Origin: Apiospora phragmitis | Lineage: Eukaryota; Ascomycota; Sordariomycetes; Amphisphaeriales; Apiosporaceae | Direction: 5' to 3' | NCBI GenBank assembly: GCA_038363925.1 | Contig: JAQQWL010000011.1 | Coordinates: forward strand, 6,696,001 to 6,760,000 | Length of the DNA stretch: 64,000 nucleotides | Shown: positions 48,984-59,380 of the stretch, piece after piece | How the letters are laid out: each line of letters begins with the position of its first letter | How positions within the stretch are numbered: position 1 is the first letter of the stretch | Made by a program: the position numbers and the translations under genes | Notes under the pieces: model-generated | Told to the model about the DNA's origin: nothing | Databases searched by the model: none | What the model saw: the letters and a program-made list of their open reading frames with translations, nothing else

Positions 48984-50265
48984 TCAGTCTCCCAAAACAT
49001 GAAGCACAAGCTTCTTGTAGTCCTCGACAGCCTGTTCCAGCTCTTTCACCTTGATCGCCTCGTCGGGACCGTGAGCTACCAAGATCGAGCCAGGTCCGTA
49101 GAGGTACCGAGTATGATCTCCCTTCAGGTTCGGCACATCAGTACCATAGTTGACGGTAATGTTCTCAAAACCAGGAACTTCACAGTCGCAGTCGACGGCT
49201 CCGTACGGCTTGTGGCATGTCATCTCGAATGCCTCGTCATCGACGCTCTTCAGGGTCTCCCAGAGCCGCTCCTTGACGATCACGCCGCCTCCGTCTTGAG
49301 GTCCGATGGCCACGCGCAGGGCAATCATGGCTTGGGCCTTCTCGGGGATCACGTTGGCCGCGACGCCGCCTTCGATGTGGCCAATATTAACGGTGGTGTT
49401 ACCGAAGCGCTCGGAGCTGCCCAGATCCGTGTCCAGGGCCTTGACGAGGCCGCGCATGAGCACCTCGGTGGCGCTCTTTCCGAGCCACGGGTAGCCGCTG
49501 TGGCCGGCGTGGCCTCGGGCGACAATGTCGCAGCCCAGGAAGCCCTTGTGGCCGCACGCCAGCTTGCCCTCGGTCGGCTCCCCGAAGATGGCGGCCTCGA
49601 AGCGGGGCGGCGGCTCCAGCTCGTCGAGCGTCGCGCTAAAGTACCGCATGCCGTCGCCGCCCACCTCCTCGCCCACCACGTACAGCAGCATCACGTCCTC
49701 CCCCTTCACCTTCTCGGCCTCCAGCAGCTCGAGCACCGCGATGACCTGCGCCGCGACCGCGGCCTTAGCGTCGACGCTGCCACGCCCGCTTATCACCGTG
49801 TCGGAACTCGGCTCGGCATCGGACGAGGAATACGGGATGAAGGGCGGGACGGTGTCGATGTGGCTCGAGACGAGCAGCTTGGGCTCTGGGCTGCGGGTCT
49901 TGCCTGGCCAGGCCAGCACGTTGAAGCGAGGCTTTGAGGCATCGGTATGGGCCAACGTCGCAGAAGAAGAAGAGTTGAAGGATGGGGGAATGAACTCGAG
50001 CTGAGCGTGGAAGTCGCGTTCGGTAAGGTAGTCGACCAGAAAAGTGCCGACAGCATTCTCGTCGCCGCTCACCGAGGAGATCTCGATAAGCTTCTTGTGG
50101 AGGGACAGGAGCGCATCGCGGTAGCTTGGTGCCCCTTTAGCTTCCGAGGAGATGTGGGCAGGTCGGTCGACGGCGGTAAACCCGTTGCTCAGTGGCTTCT
50201 GCAACGAGCTGGCGAAGGCTGCGGAGCTCCCGAGAAGCCATGCAGGGGAGGAGCGGTAGCTTCAT
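48984..50265 (-). CDS. Secreted M20 family metallopeptidase (ArgE/DapE-like; one frameshift)
   Basis: Zinc-dependent deacylase/peptidase of the M20 family, similar to acetylornithine deacetylase-like fungal enzymes. It is intronless and about 426 residues. Metal and catalytic residues are visible: VSSHIDTVPP (His, Asp), GRGSVDAKAAVAA (bridging Asp), VVGEEVGGDG (catalytic Glu-Glu), FGEPTEGK and the dimerisation part ARGHAGHSGYP; a C-terminal metal His is likely in ILVAHGPDEA. The start at 50265 gives MKLPLLP; the frame is lost at the G4 run 50245-50248 and, with one base less, becomes AWLLGSSAAFASSLQKPLSN, a clear signal peptide. Without the correction the main frame has no ATG. It converges on MRI1, stop to stop about 200 bp. 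Substrate unknown. Confidence 0.87.
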
Positions 50266-50696
50266 GGCGAAGAAATGGTGGAGGTGTACGTTCAGCAGGC
50301 CGTCAATTGGTTTTCACGAGTATCAGCCAGTTTCATACGGGCCAGAACAATGCACACCTTGAATGGGTGCCAATGTCTCTTATTTGCTCTGTCTTTGGAA
50401 GATTAATCTGGGATGGAAATATGCATGTTGACATAGCTTCAATGCTCTTAAAGAATGACGCCGGGGGCGGCCGCTAGGTACATCGTAGTGGGCCTGCTTA
50501 GGATCGGTGGCCCCCCGAAGCGACCCACTGTCGCTTCTGCGACAACCGGCGGGTCTTATCTATTCCCTTGATTGGATTGCCTAATACCATCCGTAATGTG
50601 GACGCAGCCGCTGTAACTCTGTATGAACTGTTGGTGGTGATTACTTAGGAAATCAACCTAGATACCTTTAACACCTCGACAGAATGAATCTCATAA
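50266..50696. other. Intergenic region
   Basis: Promoter of the M20 peptidase gene and 3' end of the DUF4419 gene. No supported gene. Confidence 0.55.
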
Positions 50697-52363
50697 TTAT
50701 CCCGACCCAGAATGGAATCGACCGAGGAAGTGTCGCAACTGAAGTGAAATCCGCTTCGTTCCCTTTTTCGTGCGCTCAGGATGGACAATATCGCTTTGAT
50801 CATGACCAGTGTCACCAGAGTCTTTCACATCCAACTCAACCGGCCTATCGACCGTAGAGGCGGCATCTCCGTTCGTGGCCTTCGTCTTCGGAGCCTCTTC
50901 TTTCGAAACCAGCACGCTCGTATCTTCTTCGTCCGGTCCAGCAACTTGCCCTATACGGAGCCCGGCCTGGCACTCTTCGTTTACTTTCTTGGCAATAAAA
51001 TCAGCTTTGGCCATCTCGCTTACCCCGTCAATGACCCTGTACATCCACCAGCCTGATAGCGACTGCATGGTGTTGAGCTCAGTCGTTGATGAATCTGTGT
51101 CTCCTCGCGGCGATGCCGTTGCACTCCCCTTTGCCAATGGCTGAAGCGTAGTGTTTTGGAACCCTCGCCCGTCCGTGACGGCAACGCCAACAGATCGCGC
51201 CAGCAGTTGGGTCCTCACTGGTTGAGTTTCGCCTAACACGGTGACGGGCACTGACACCCAACCAGCAGGCATTTCTGCCACCTCGATATCATGGTAATAC
51301 ACCTCATCCAATTCACTCGAAAGCGATTTGGGTAGCGTAGTACTGGCCGTTTTCAGAACGTTGACCATGTACTCTGGCATATCACGAGCCATGAGCTTCC
51401 CATCCTCCTACTTTTCTCTTGGCGTTAGTATCGATGTTACTTCTCCCAAAGTTGTCCGTTGACGTGGCCTCATTTCGGTGTCAGGCTAGCAGTGGGTTTA
51501 ACCAGCTAGGTACTTGATAACTTACATCCCAAAAGCAGAAGGCCATCATCCACCCACTCAAGGTGGCCGCACCACTGCCGCTGTTATACCGGACGATGCG
51601 ACTCCAGAAGTCGATAATGACCAGATCGTCTGCTGATTCTTGTAAAGGTCGCGGCCATGTATTTGAGCACTGGCCGAAGCAGCCCATACCATCGTGTCGG
51701 CTGCTCCCCGTACTCTTTAAGCTTCTCGATGCGCTGGAGGATGTCTTCGTAATCCGACTTTTCCCCCAGGAGCGTCACGGAAGGAGTTCCACAAGAACAG
51801 GGGTCGAACCTGTACTCAAAGTATTTCTGCAAGGTGCCCATCATCAAGACGGCAGCCACCGTTTCGTCTGTAGGCGTGGTCGTCGTGAACGACGGCAATA
51901 CCCACGCCCGAAGCTTGGGGTCCACGATGTTTTGCTCAATGAGCTTCGTCATGTTGCGACACATCGACCCGAAGTCGGGTTTGTCGATGAACTCTTGGCT
52001 CAACTGGAGAGTCCGTTTCCCTTCGAAGGAAACGAAATGCCCGCGCAATTCCTCCGAATTTACGTTGACGTAGAAGCTGAACTGGGTCAAAATGGCAAAC
52101 CAAACGTCCTCGGGTCGGATTACAAGGTTATGATGGTATGAATAAGCCTTCCATGTAGACTCCACAAACCCATTCGTGGACGGCGTGACATGACCTTGAG
52201 ACAGAAGGTCGTCGGTTAAGGAGGTTTGGATGATGTGTCCCATTTCGGACACTTTCCTGGGTGTTGCTTTTTGCAAGAGCGTCCGAGTCTTGATCGGCTC
52301 TACCGCCCGGCCTGTGTCGACACTCCTCGCGTCATGCTTGGCTACTTTGATGGTGATAGGCAT
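50697..52363 (-). CDS. DUF4419 domain protein (one frameshift)
   Basis: Uncharacterised protein of the DUF4419 family, common in Agaricomycetes and Ascomycetes. Exon 1 is 52363-51526 and exon 2 is 51407-50697. Family features: GFVESTWKAYSYHHNLVIRP-EDVWFAILTQFSFYVN-VNSEELRGHF; later DFWSRIVRYNSGSG, and GWMMAFCFWD-EDGKLM across the intron (acceptor at the second of two nearby AG sites, because the first yields TAG). The C-terminal block is PAGWVSVPV and LSGWWMYRV. The frame shifts near the AAA run 51644-51646 (one base too long), after which MAATLQESADDLVIIDFW reads through; corrected length is about 516 residues. The last hundred residues are charged and low complexity. The ATG at 52363 is chosen because the frame upstream lacks one. 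Function unknown. Confidence 0.8.
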
Positions 52364-52943
52364 GATCTCGGACTGGAGAGACCTGAGCAGCAATGAGGAT
52401 GAGTACGTGGCAGAGGCCGAAAAAATTGAACATCCAACTGGAAAAGGGTTGATTTTGAGTTATAAAGAGCGCCTCATCCGTGCGGTGTAGACGAGTCTCG
52501 GGTCATGCTAAAGAAAATGCTATATACATTCAATATATTCATGAACCGAGAGTGAAACCATGCGGGGCAGCACTCATGGAGGGTATTCTCCAGGCAACCA
52601 TAGCCTGTGCAGTACAGCTAACACAATTGTAACCTCAGCCAGACCCAACCGCGTTTGATTTATGCAGTTGGATTTAGATCAAATGTGGTTGGGTCTGCAG
52701 TTCTAGATAAGTAGAACATCCCTAGTGTGCACATGGTTCGTTTAATGGAACGATTGCTTACTGTATAGGGTGCTACGAGCTTCTCCGGTAACCCCTTGCT
52801 GAATAGAGCCAAGAAAACTGTTAGTCTGTAGTTAAAGATATCCCTTGCTTGGCAGGTAACACACAATGCTTATGGGCAACCCCTACATAGCACCACCCCC
52901 CCCCCTAACAAAATACCCATCGTATGGCCCCTAACCCCTTGCA
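52364..52943. other. Intergenic region with hairpin and C10 tract
   Basis: Contains the inverted repeat at 52640-52697 and C10 at 52896-52905. No supported gene. Confidence 0.55.
52640..52697. repeat. Imperfect inverted repeat (hairpin)
   Basis: Two 20 bp arms, 52640-52659 and 52678-52697, around an 18 bp loop. The left arm is CAGACCCAACCGCGTTTGAT; the right arm is its reverse complement except for two C-to-T-type differences. It could be the remnant of a small transposon, a cruciform or an RNA hairpin. No target-site duplication is visible. Confidence 0.8.
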
Positions 52944-54615
52944 TTACTGCAGACGACCTCGAGTCCTCTCATAGTCCTCCACCATGGCCTTCCGGCGCTC
53001 CTCACTCCTCGGCACGAAAGCCACCTCGAAATCCTCGGACCCCATCACGAGCCCCCCGTGGAAGCCGCTCTCCACGCTCAGGTCCAGGGGCTCCCGAGGC
53101 TCGAGCTCGAAGCCCCAGACCAGCTTGGCCGCCACCATGAGGACGCTGCTGACCGCGAACAGGTCGCCGGGGCACTGCCGCCGGCCGCTGCCGAACGCGC
53201 AGTTGGGCTTGCGGCCCCGGCGCTGGGCTTGCCCCCGAAGGCGTTGCTCAGATACCGCTCGGGATCGAAGACGTCGGGCTCGTGGTAGATTTCGGGGTCC
53301 CGCTCGATAGCCCACGTGTTCTGTAGTAATATGGTCCCTTTGGGCAGGTGATATCCACCGACGGTGTCATCTGCGTCGAGGACGTGCGGCAGGTTGTTGG
53401 GGGCGGGCGGTCTCCAGCGCAGGATCTGTCATACAGACGAAATAAGATTTACTGTCATTGAATCCTTGTAACAAGAGTAAAATCAAATGGGAACTTACTT
53501 CGGAATAGCAAGCTCGGAGATATGGCAGTTTGTTAATGTCCTGGGGCTGTGGGGGTCTGTTTTCCAACCCGCAGACGCTTTCAACCTCGGCCTGCGCCTT
53601 CTTCATGATCTCAGGCCTCGCCGCGAGGACTTTGACAAACGTCAGTGCGGTCGAATAGGTGGTGTCTACTGCGGCATCCAGAAGACCGCCTCCGAGGTAT
53701 GCCAGTTGTCCGTCGTCAAACTCGGGCTTGCCGCTTTCCTTCTGCGTTCGCAGTATCCTCGCCATCAACGACTCGTACCTGGGTGGCTTCTGCGATGGCG
53801 AGGCGACAGCTTTCCTCTGTCTACGCTCCTCCTTCGCGGAGTCCAGCATCATGCCATAGAACCCTTGCTGGTTCTTATGCAAGTCCCGCGCCGCGCTTCC
53901 ACTTGGCCAGGAACGCCGGCACCCACTTGAGGACCGGGAACATGTCGACGGGGGGCGCCACCCCGAGCGTGAGGAGCGTCAGCCAGCTCTCCTGGTTGCG
54001 GTAGAACAAGTCGACGAGCGCGGCTTCTTTCTGCTCGCCGCGGTAGCCGCAGATGGCGAGCAGCGGGGTCGCCAAGGCCCAGTTCCGGAAGTGGTCGGCG
54101 AACCGGCCCGGGTCCACGGCGAGCCGGTACGCGAGATGGGCAGCCGTGGCCTCGACGACAGGCAGCGCTTGCTCGACGCTGGTGGGCCCGAGGAGGTGCC
54201 GGAGCACGGCGGTGCGCCATTGCTTGAGGTAGCTATCGTAGGGGAGGAAGAGGATGTGCTGGGCCCCGAAGACGATATGATTCCTGACAATGTAGTCGTT
54301 TGGCCGGCCCGAATAGATCGAGCCCCGCTTGTCCAGCAGGTCGCGAACCAGCCGGGCACTGTTCAGAACGACAAGGTTGCCTGGGCCGGTTTTAAGGCCG
54401 ATGATGTCTCCGTACTTGGATCGCTATTCCGTGAATTTGAGGAATGGCTTGGGTGTGGCAAAGTGATGGACGTTCCCAATAAAGGGAAGCGCCGGCGGGC
54501 CTGGAGGGTAGTCTCTAGGCCTCAAGGATTTCAAAGGAAAACGCACGAGGTTGATGAGGGTTATCACGATGGTGATGAGGCAGGCCTAAGAAAGATGCTC
54601 AGAAGTTATCTCCAT
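52944..54615 (-). pseudogene. Cytochrome P450 with two in-frame TAG codons and two frameshifts
   Basis: Microsomal P450 monooxygenase of the fungal CYP64/O-methylsterigmatocystin-oxidoreductase-like type. Two exons, 54615-53499 and 53425-52944. The N-terminus from ATG 54615 leads into a membrane helix (ACLITIVITLINLVRF) and the hinge DYPPGPPALPFIGNV. Then VLNSARLVRDLLDKRGSIYS, the I-helix LLDAAVDTTYST, the ExxR helix YSEILRWRPP across the intron, DPERYLSNAF, and the haem-binding FGSGRRQCPGD. In frame TAG codons occur at 54586-54588 and 54424-54426. The frame also shifts at the CCC run 53885-53887 (one extra) and the C4 run 53215-53218 (one missing). Corrected length is 532, normal for the family. 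The homopolymer shifts may be technical; two TAGs suggest real decay. Substrate unknown. Confidence 0.72.
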
Positions 54616-54789
54616 ATTTTATATCGTACCTCGTAGCCTGCTAAGCTAGCTCCATGGTAACTCGAAGAAATCGTGCAACCAAGGAAATGTACGCAGCCGG
54701 TATTGGGTACTTATACGGGCATACGATTGCGAGGGTGGGGGGAGGGGGGGGTTGTCAAAGCCTGGGTAAAGCATGCTATTGACCGCTTG

Positions 54790-55718
54790 TTAATCTCGGA
54801 ACAAGTTCGCCCCGTTCACGATGAAGCCCCAGCTTTTAGTAGGTAGAGTAGTCAGCACGACTGAAAGGTAGGTGTTTGGCAAGAGCAGACTTACCGGTCA
54901 CGCAGCTACAGCTTGGCGTTAGTTAACTGTCCACCGGGCGGTGGTACGTGAGCCAGGCGAGAAGTGACGACGCCGACATACAGTGGACGGCCTTCAACAA
55001 GTTGGAACAAGACACGGTCAAATCCAGGCGACCTGTTTATATTGTTGGGGTTGGCGGGGTCCGGGAAGGAATAGTAGCCACCCTCAATCAATGGATACTG
55101 GTAAACTACAGTCCATCTTCTTTCGAATGGTTGGTTTCGGTTTCGATGCAGGGGTCGCCAATTTCCCAGACCTATACACACATTGTCCGCTTCATGGCGA
55201 TGAATATATTGTCGAGGAAATCTTTCTCCGTTAAATTCGATCTGGTAATCTTCGCTGTGATCCGGGTCTTGCTTCATCTGCATCATCCTCATGGCGCAGT
55301 TTCTGAAGGTGATATAAATCTCTTCGTCCTCGTAGGTCTGGGGACCTAGCCAGCCATTAGGAATTACGCCGCCCGTGACCTCGGGCGTGACCATAATACG
55401 GGGCGGTATCTTGTTGTGTATGCCAGCAAACGCGTCGCAGTTGTAGGTATCTGGGCTAGTGCTATCTCCATTTGGGTCACGAGTACCATCTGGCTTCTTA
55501 GGGTTGTAAGGCTAGTCGTCATCGAATGTCTTTATGGAGGGAGAAACCGGGCGATTAACAAGGCCAAGCGAGCTGGTCTTGTTGAAGACATCGGAATGAA
55601 GGGGGGAAGCTTGGTCGACGACACTACCCGCTGTCTCCAGGCGGGCAGGCTGGCGACGAAAGGAGTCAGTAATGCAATGAAGGAAGCCAATAGCTTTGGA
55701 GGCAAAATCAGCGACCAA
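54790..55718 (-). pseudogene. Broken hypothetical gene, possibly secreted
   Basis: A minus-strand reading frame that runs 55718 to 54895 and, after an intron (54894-54833), ends at TAA 54790 as DRWGFIVNGANLFRD. TAG codons interrupt it at 55512-55514 and 54906-54908, in the same frame and on either side of strongly coding-like sequence (YNPKKPDGTRDPNGD, PDTYNCDAFAGIHNKIPPRI, VTPEVTGGVIPNGWLG, TFRNCAMRMMQMKQDPD). Upstream, a second frame encodes a signal-peptide-like hydrophobic stretch (LLASFIALLTPFVASLPA) joined to the main frame at a C6 run near 55604, but no ATG in the right place is seen. I do not recognise the family. Confidence 0.45.
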
Positions 55719-55721
55719 TTA

Positions 55722-56450
55722 CTCTATAGTATATTTGGCACAACGTTACCATCATTCTGGCTTCGGTCCCCGGACAGTACGCCTTAAAAAGGCGGCCGAA
55801 TGGTCTCTGCTGGTTGACCGGGATCGTACTGAGTACCAATGGGGCAGGGATACACAGCAGCTGGGAGGTTATGATGCAAGTTCGAAGAGTAGGGAAGATA
55901 CAGAATCCTCAAGAAGATTGGAAGATGGATTTTGTAGGTCACGAGATGATTGTTCATTAGAGTAGGACTAGAGACAGCTCAAGAAGTGACGACAGGACCC
56001 CCTGAGTCATGATAATAACTGAAAGACGCCATGTGTTTACTTTCGACAACAAGAACATGACGGCATTTGTGCAGCAAGTAAACGCAATATGTGCCCACAT
56101 ACTGACATAGCTCGTCGAGGCACTACTCAGTGCTTGAGCAAGATCCCATTGAATGTAAACTGCACGTGGAAAGGAATAGTGGCAAGGGTCATAGGGAGTC
56201 GAGATGGAACTGCGGGCATGCACCAGCACGCCTACTATAACGAATCTTTTATCTCGCGCCAGACTATGTACAAAAGCAAAATAACAGATGGATATCTTAT
56301 TGTAAAAAGAGTAAAAAGAAAATTGTTCTTTCAAAGCACCTTGCGCCAAGCTGATCAGAACCCTCAAGAATATTGTGCGATCTGGATTATAAAGACCACA
56401 TTTAAATGGCCAGCCCAGTGGGCATTGCGCAAAACACCGACGAGACCACA
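55722..56450. other. Intergenic region
   Basis: No supported gene. Adjoins the 3' end of the kinase gene. Confidence 0.5.
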
Positions 56451-59380
56451 TTAGACCGCCGCGGGGGTAACGGCCGAGGGCATTGCAAGCTTCTGTGGCT
56501 CACTTACCGGTGTTGAGAAGTAATCAGCTGCACCACCATCTTCTTCGTAGATTTCCTCGACCCTTTCGCCCGGCACGCTAATGATGGGGCTGAATTGCTC
56601 GACCTCTTCGATACTTTCTTCATCCATCTCCCTGTGCTCTCCGTCTCCCTTGCTTTGCAAGTCGGCCCCTACATCGGCCTCCTCATCCTCTTCTTGTATA
56701 GCCATTTCACCACTTCGTCGTCCGAGGCCGTTAGCGCTAGCATTGCGACTGTGGCTGTTCTCTCGGCTGCGATTTCCACCGCCTTGGGCACCGAGAGAGA
56801 GCATTGGCCCCTTGAAGATGTTCTTCTTCCTCTTCGCAAACAGTATGTTGGGGGATGCGAAAGGGTTTGGGCTCCCAAGTGGTGGGTTCTGATTAGCAGA
56901 CGGCATACCCTCGTTGAAGTTGAGAGAGAGCGCAGGGCCCCTGACCAACCGGATATTGGATGGAAAGGCTGAGCTGGTCGGCGTGGCAGGAAGAACTTTG
57001 ACGGAACGATGCGGCGACCGTCCAGTTGCTAGTGGAGTCTTCGTAGTCGACATGGACGCAGTAGAAGAAGTCGAGCTCGCCTTCGAATGAGTATGCTGGT
57101 GACGGGGCATGGTATGTATGGAGCTTAGTGAAGACGAAGTTGACTTTCGGCCACGAAGACCACCCGAGGGTCGGCGTGCTCGAGGGGTAATAGGAGCGGG
57201 AGATAGTGAATGTCGCTTGTACGAGGATGCCGAAGACGGCATACGTCTGCTCATTTGTCCCGAGTTCGTGTGGGTGTGAGATAACATCGTGGGCGTAGTG
57301 ACGTTACCGCCTCGGGTGTTACCAGCACTTCTCGTCACGTGGCCATTGGTCTGTGCTGTTTCGTTCGCCGTCTCAGCTTGGGCATTCCCAGAGGTGCTGT
57401 GTTTGCTAGTATGGGGTCGTGGGCTGACATCTTTGTTGTTCTTATTGCCGTTTTTGCCGTTAAGATTCGGAGTTGACAAACTTGGTCGTTTGCTGGGCGT
57501 ATGGCGTCGAGTAGTGTCCACAATCCAGTGCTTCCAAGTCTTCCAGTGCTGTATGATGGCTTGCGACGGCTTCTTGCGCATTTTCTGTTGAGGCTCCTGT
57601 TGCGACTTGTCGTTGTTGTTGTCGTGGTTGACCCCGAGCACATCCGGAGTAGTTACCAGGTGCAGAGTCGAGCCTCTAGATCTTGCACTGCGGATAATAC
57701 CCTCCTTTGGTGGCGGCACCGGTCTCCGCTGTAACGAGGTACTGGTTGACCGTATAGAATCCTTTTCCAAAGGCGGCGGGGGCACATCGCTATCAGGGCT
57801 GAAATTGCCTCTAGCATATGACTCTGGGAGATTAGGCAGCTCGCTGATGTTGAGATCAGTGTAATGAGCACTTCTCCTCTCTGCTCGCCCTCGAGTCCGT
57901 GGCAGTGGGGGTTCGCCAAGTCTGTAGACACCGTCTTCGTCCATTATTGGTGCCATACGCTCGAGCTTGCTCGAGGCTGCCGAAAACCGACGAGAATTTC
58001 TGTTCTCAGCCTCCTTCTCTTTCCGTCTCCTTTCTCTTCTCTTGGCTTTCCGCTCCTCCTTTTCCAAAAGCAGTGTCCACCAACCCGCTAATGCGTCACA
58101 TTTTTGTGCCAGTACGCTTTCAATGACTTGGTCTATATCAACTCCGGCGCCTCGCATTCGATGGAGACAATCCTTCTCCAAGGCCGTGGTAAAGGGGGCA
58201 GGCTGGTGTAGCTTCAGAATGGCTTGTTGCTGCGGAGCATGCTCCAACAGAAATGGGTGTTGCAGAATATCCGGAAGCGTCGGCCTGAGCAACGGCCGTT
58301 TCGAAAGCAGGACTTTGATAAGTGACACCGCATCAGGAGACAAATGTTCGGGATATTTGGGCTCCTCTGAAAGGATCTGTCTCCTCGTCACATTATCGTC
58401 GTCATCGTCGAAAGGCAGCTCGCCGCAGAGCAACGCGTACAATATGACGCCCAAACTCCACACGTCAACCTTCTCACCAGCATACTTCTCCCCCTTGAGC
58501 ATTTCGGGTGCTGAATAACAAATCGTCCCGCAGAAGGTCTGCAGGTAGTTCGATTTGCCTTCATACTCGCGTGTAAAACCAAAGTCGACCAGTTTTACGT
58601 TCTCGTGCTTGTCCAACAGGATGTTCTCGAGCTTGAGATCCCGGTGTACGCATGATTGCTGATGCACATAAGATACCGCACCTACCAGCTGTGTGAACGT
58701 CTTCTGGACTTTCTCAACTGGCAATGGACCATGCTTCAGGAGGTAATTGTATAATTCGTCGCCTATCGCACATTAGATTATCCGAAGCAGTTGAATAACG
58801 CCAGTCGCTCTTACCTGGGCAATATTCTAATACCAACCACACCAGGGATTCCGTGACTATCACCTCGTAGAGTCTTGCGATGTGTGGGTGGACGAACTGC
58901 CGGTGATGATGAATTTCGCGAGCCAAGTTCGAGTCATCCTTCTTGGCCGACTTGAGCACAACCTGATACAAACACCAGTCAGTATCATCAAAACCTGACA
59001 ACGGCGCTAGCAAACAAACCTTGGAACCATTGGTGAGCTTATGCGTCGCAAGATAAACCTTGCCAAAGGAACCCTTCCCTATCAGTTTCCCAAGCCCGTA
59101 GTTGCCCACGTTCTTCAAATCGGCATTTGAGAACTCGCTGTAGAGCAAGCTGTTAGCATCAAAAGTTTCACTGTCGGGGTGGTTACTTTGCTAAGAGCGA
59201 AGGAGCTTACTCGAGAAGTTCCTGGTACGAGTTGGCGAGCTGCAATTTGCATAAACGTTAGTTTTTAGCGGTAAAGATGATCTGGACAGTAGGCTGGACT
59301 GCGAAACCTAGTACAGGCTGATCGTGACTGACCTTGGCCTTTCGTCCCAGAGCCTCGGCCCGGGCTTTGCTTGTCTGCAT
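56451..59380 (-). CDS. Serine/threonine protein kinase (YPL150W-like)
   Basis: Five exons: 59380-59333, 59239-59211, 59137-59020, 58962-58815 and 58762-56451, giving 884 residues with no frameshift. The start MQTSKARAEALGRKAK is followed by LANSYQELLDEFSNADLK across two small exons. The N-terminal kinase domain (about residues 38-290) is complete: glycine loop LIGKGSFGKVYL, catalytic Lys in VVLKSAKKDD, HRDLKLEN, DFGF, activation loop FCGTICYSAPEML, DVWSLGVILYALL and the HPF end of the fold. The long C-terminal part is disordered, rich in Ser, Arg, Pro and charged stretches, ending PSAVTPAAV. Sequence around the active site resembles the fungal kinase group containing yeast YPL150W, of largely unknown function; Kin4-like kinases are an alternative. 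Confidence 0.88.

Noticed and set aside
9394..55514. UAG read as a sense codon
   Set aside because: COX23, CDC43, the methyltransferase and other sound genes end at TAG exactly where their families end, and the internal TAGs sit only in accessory genes.
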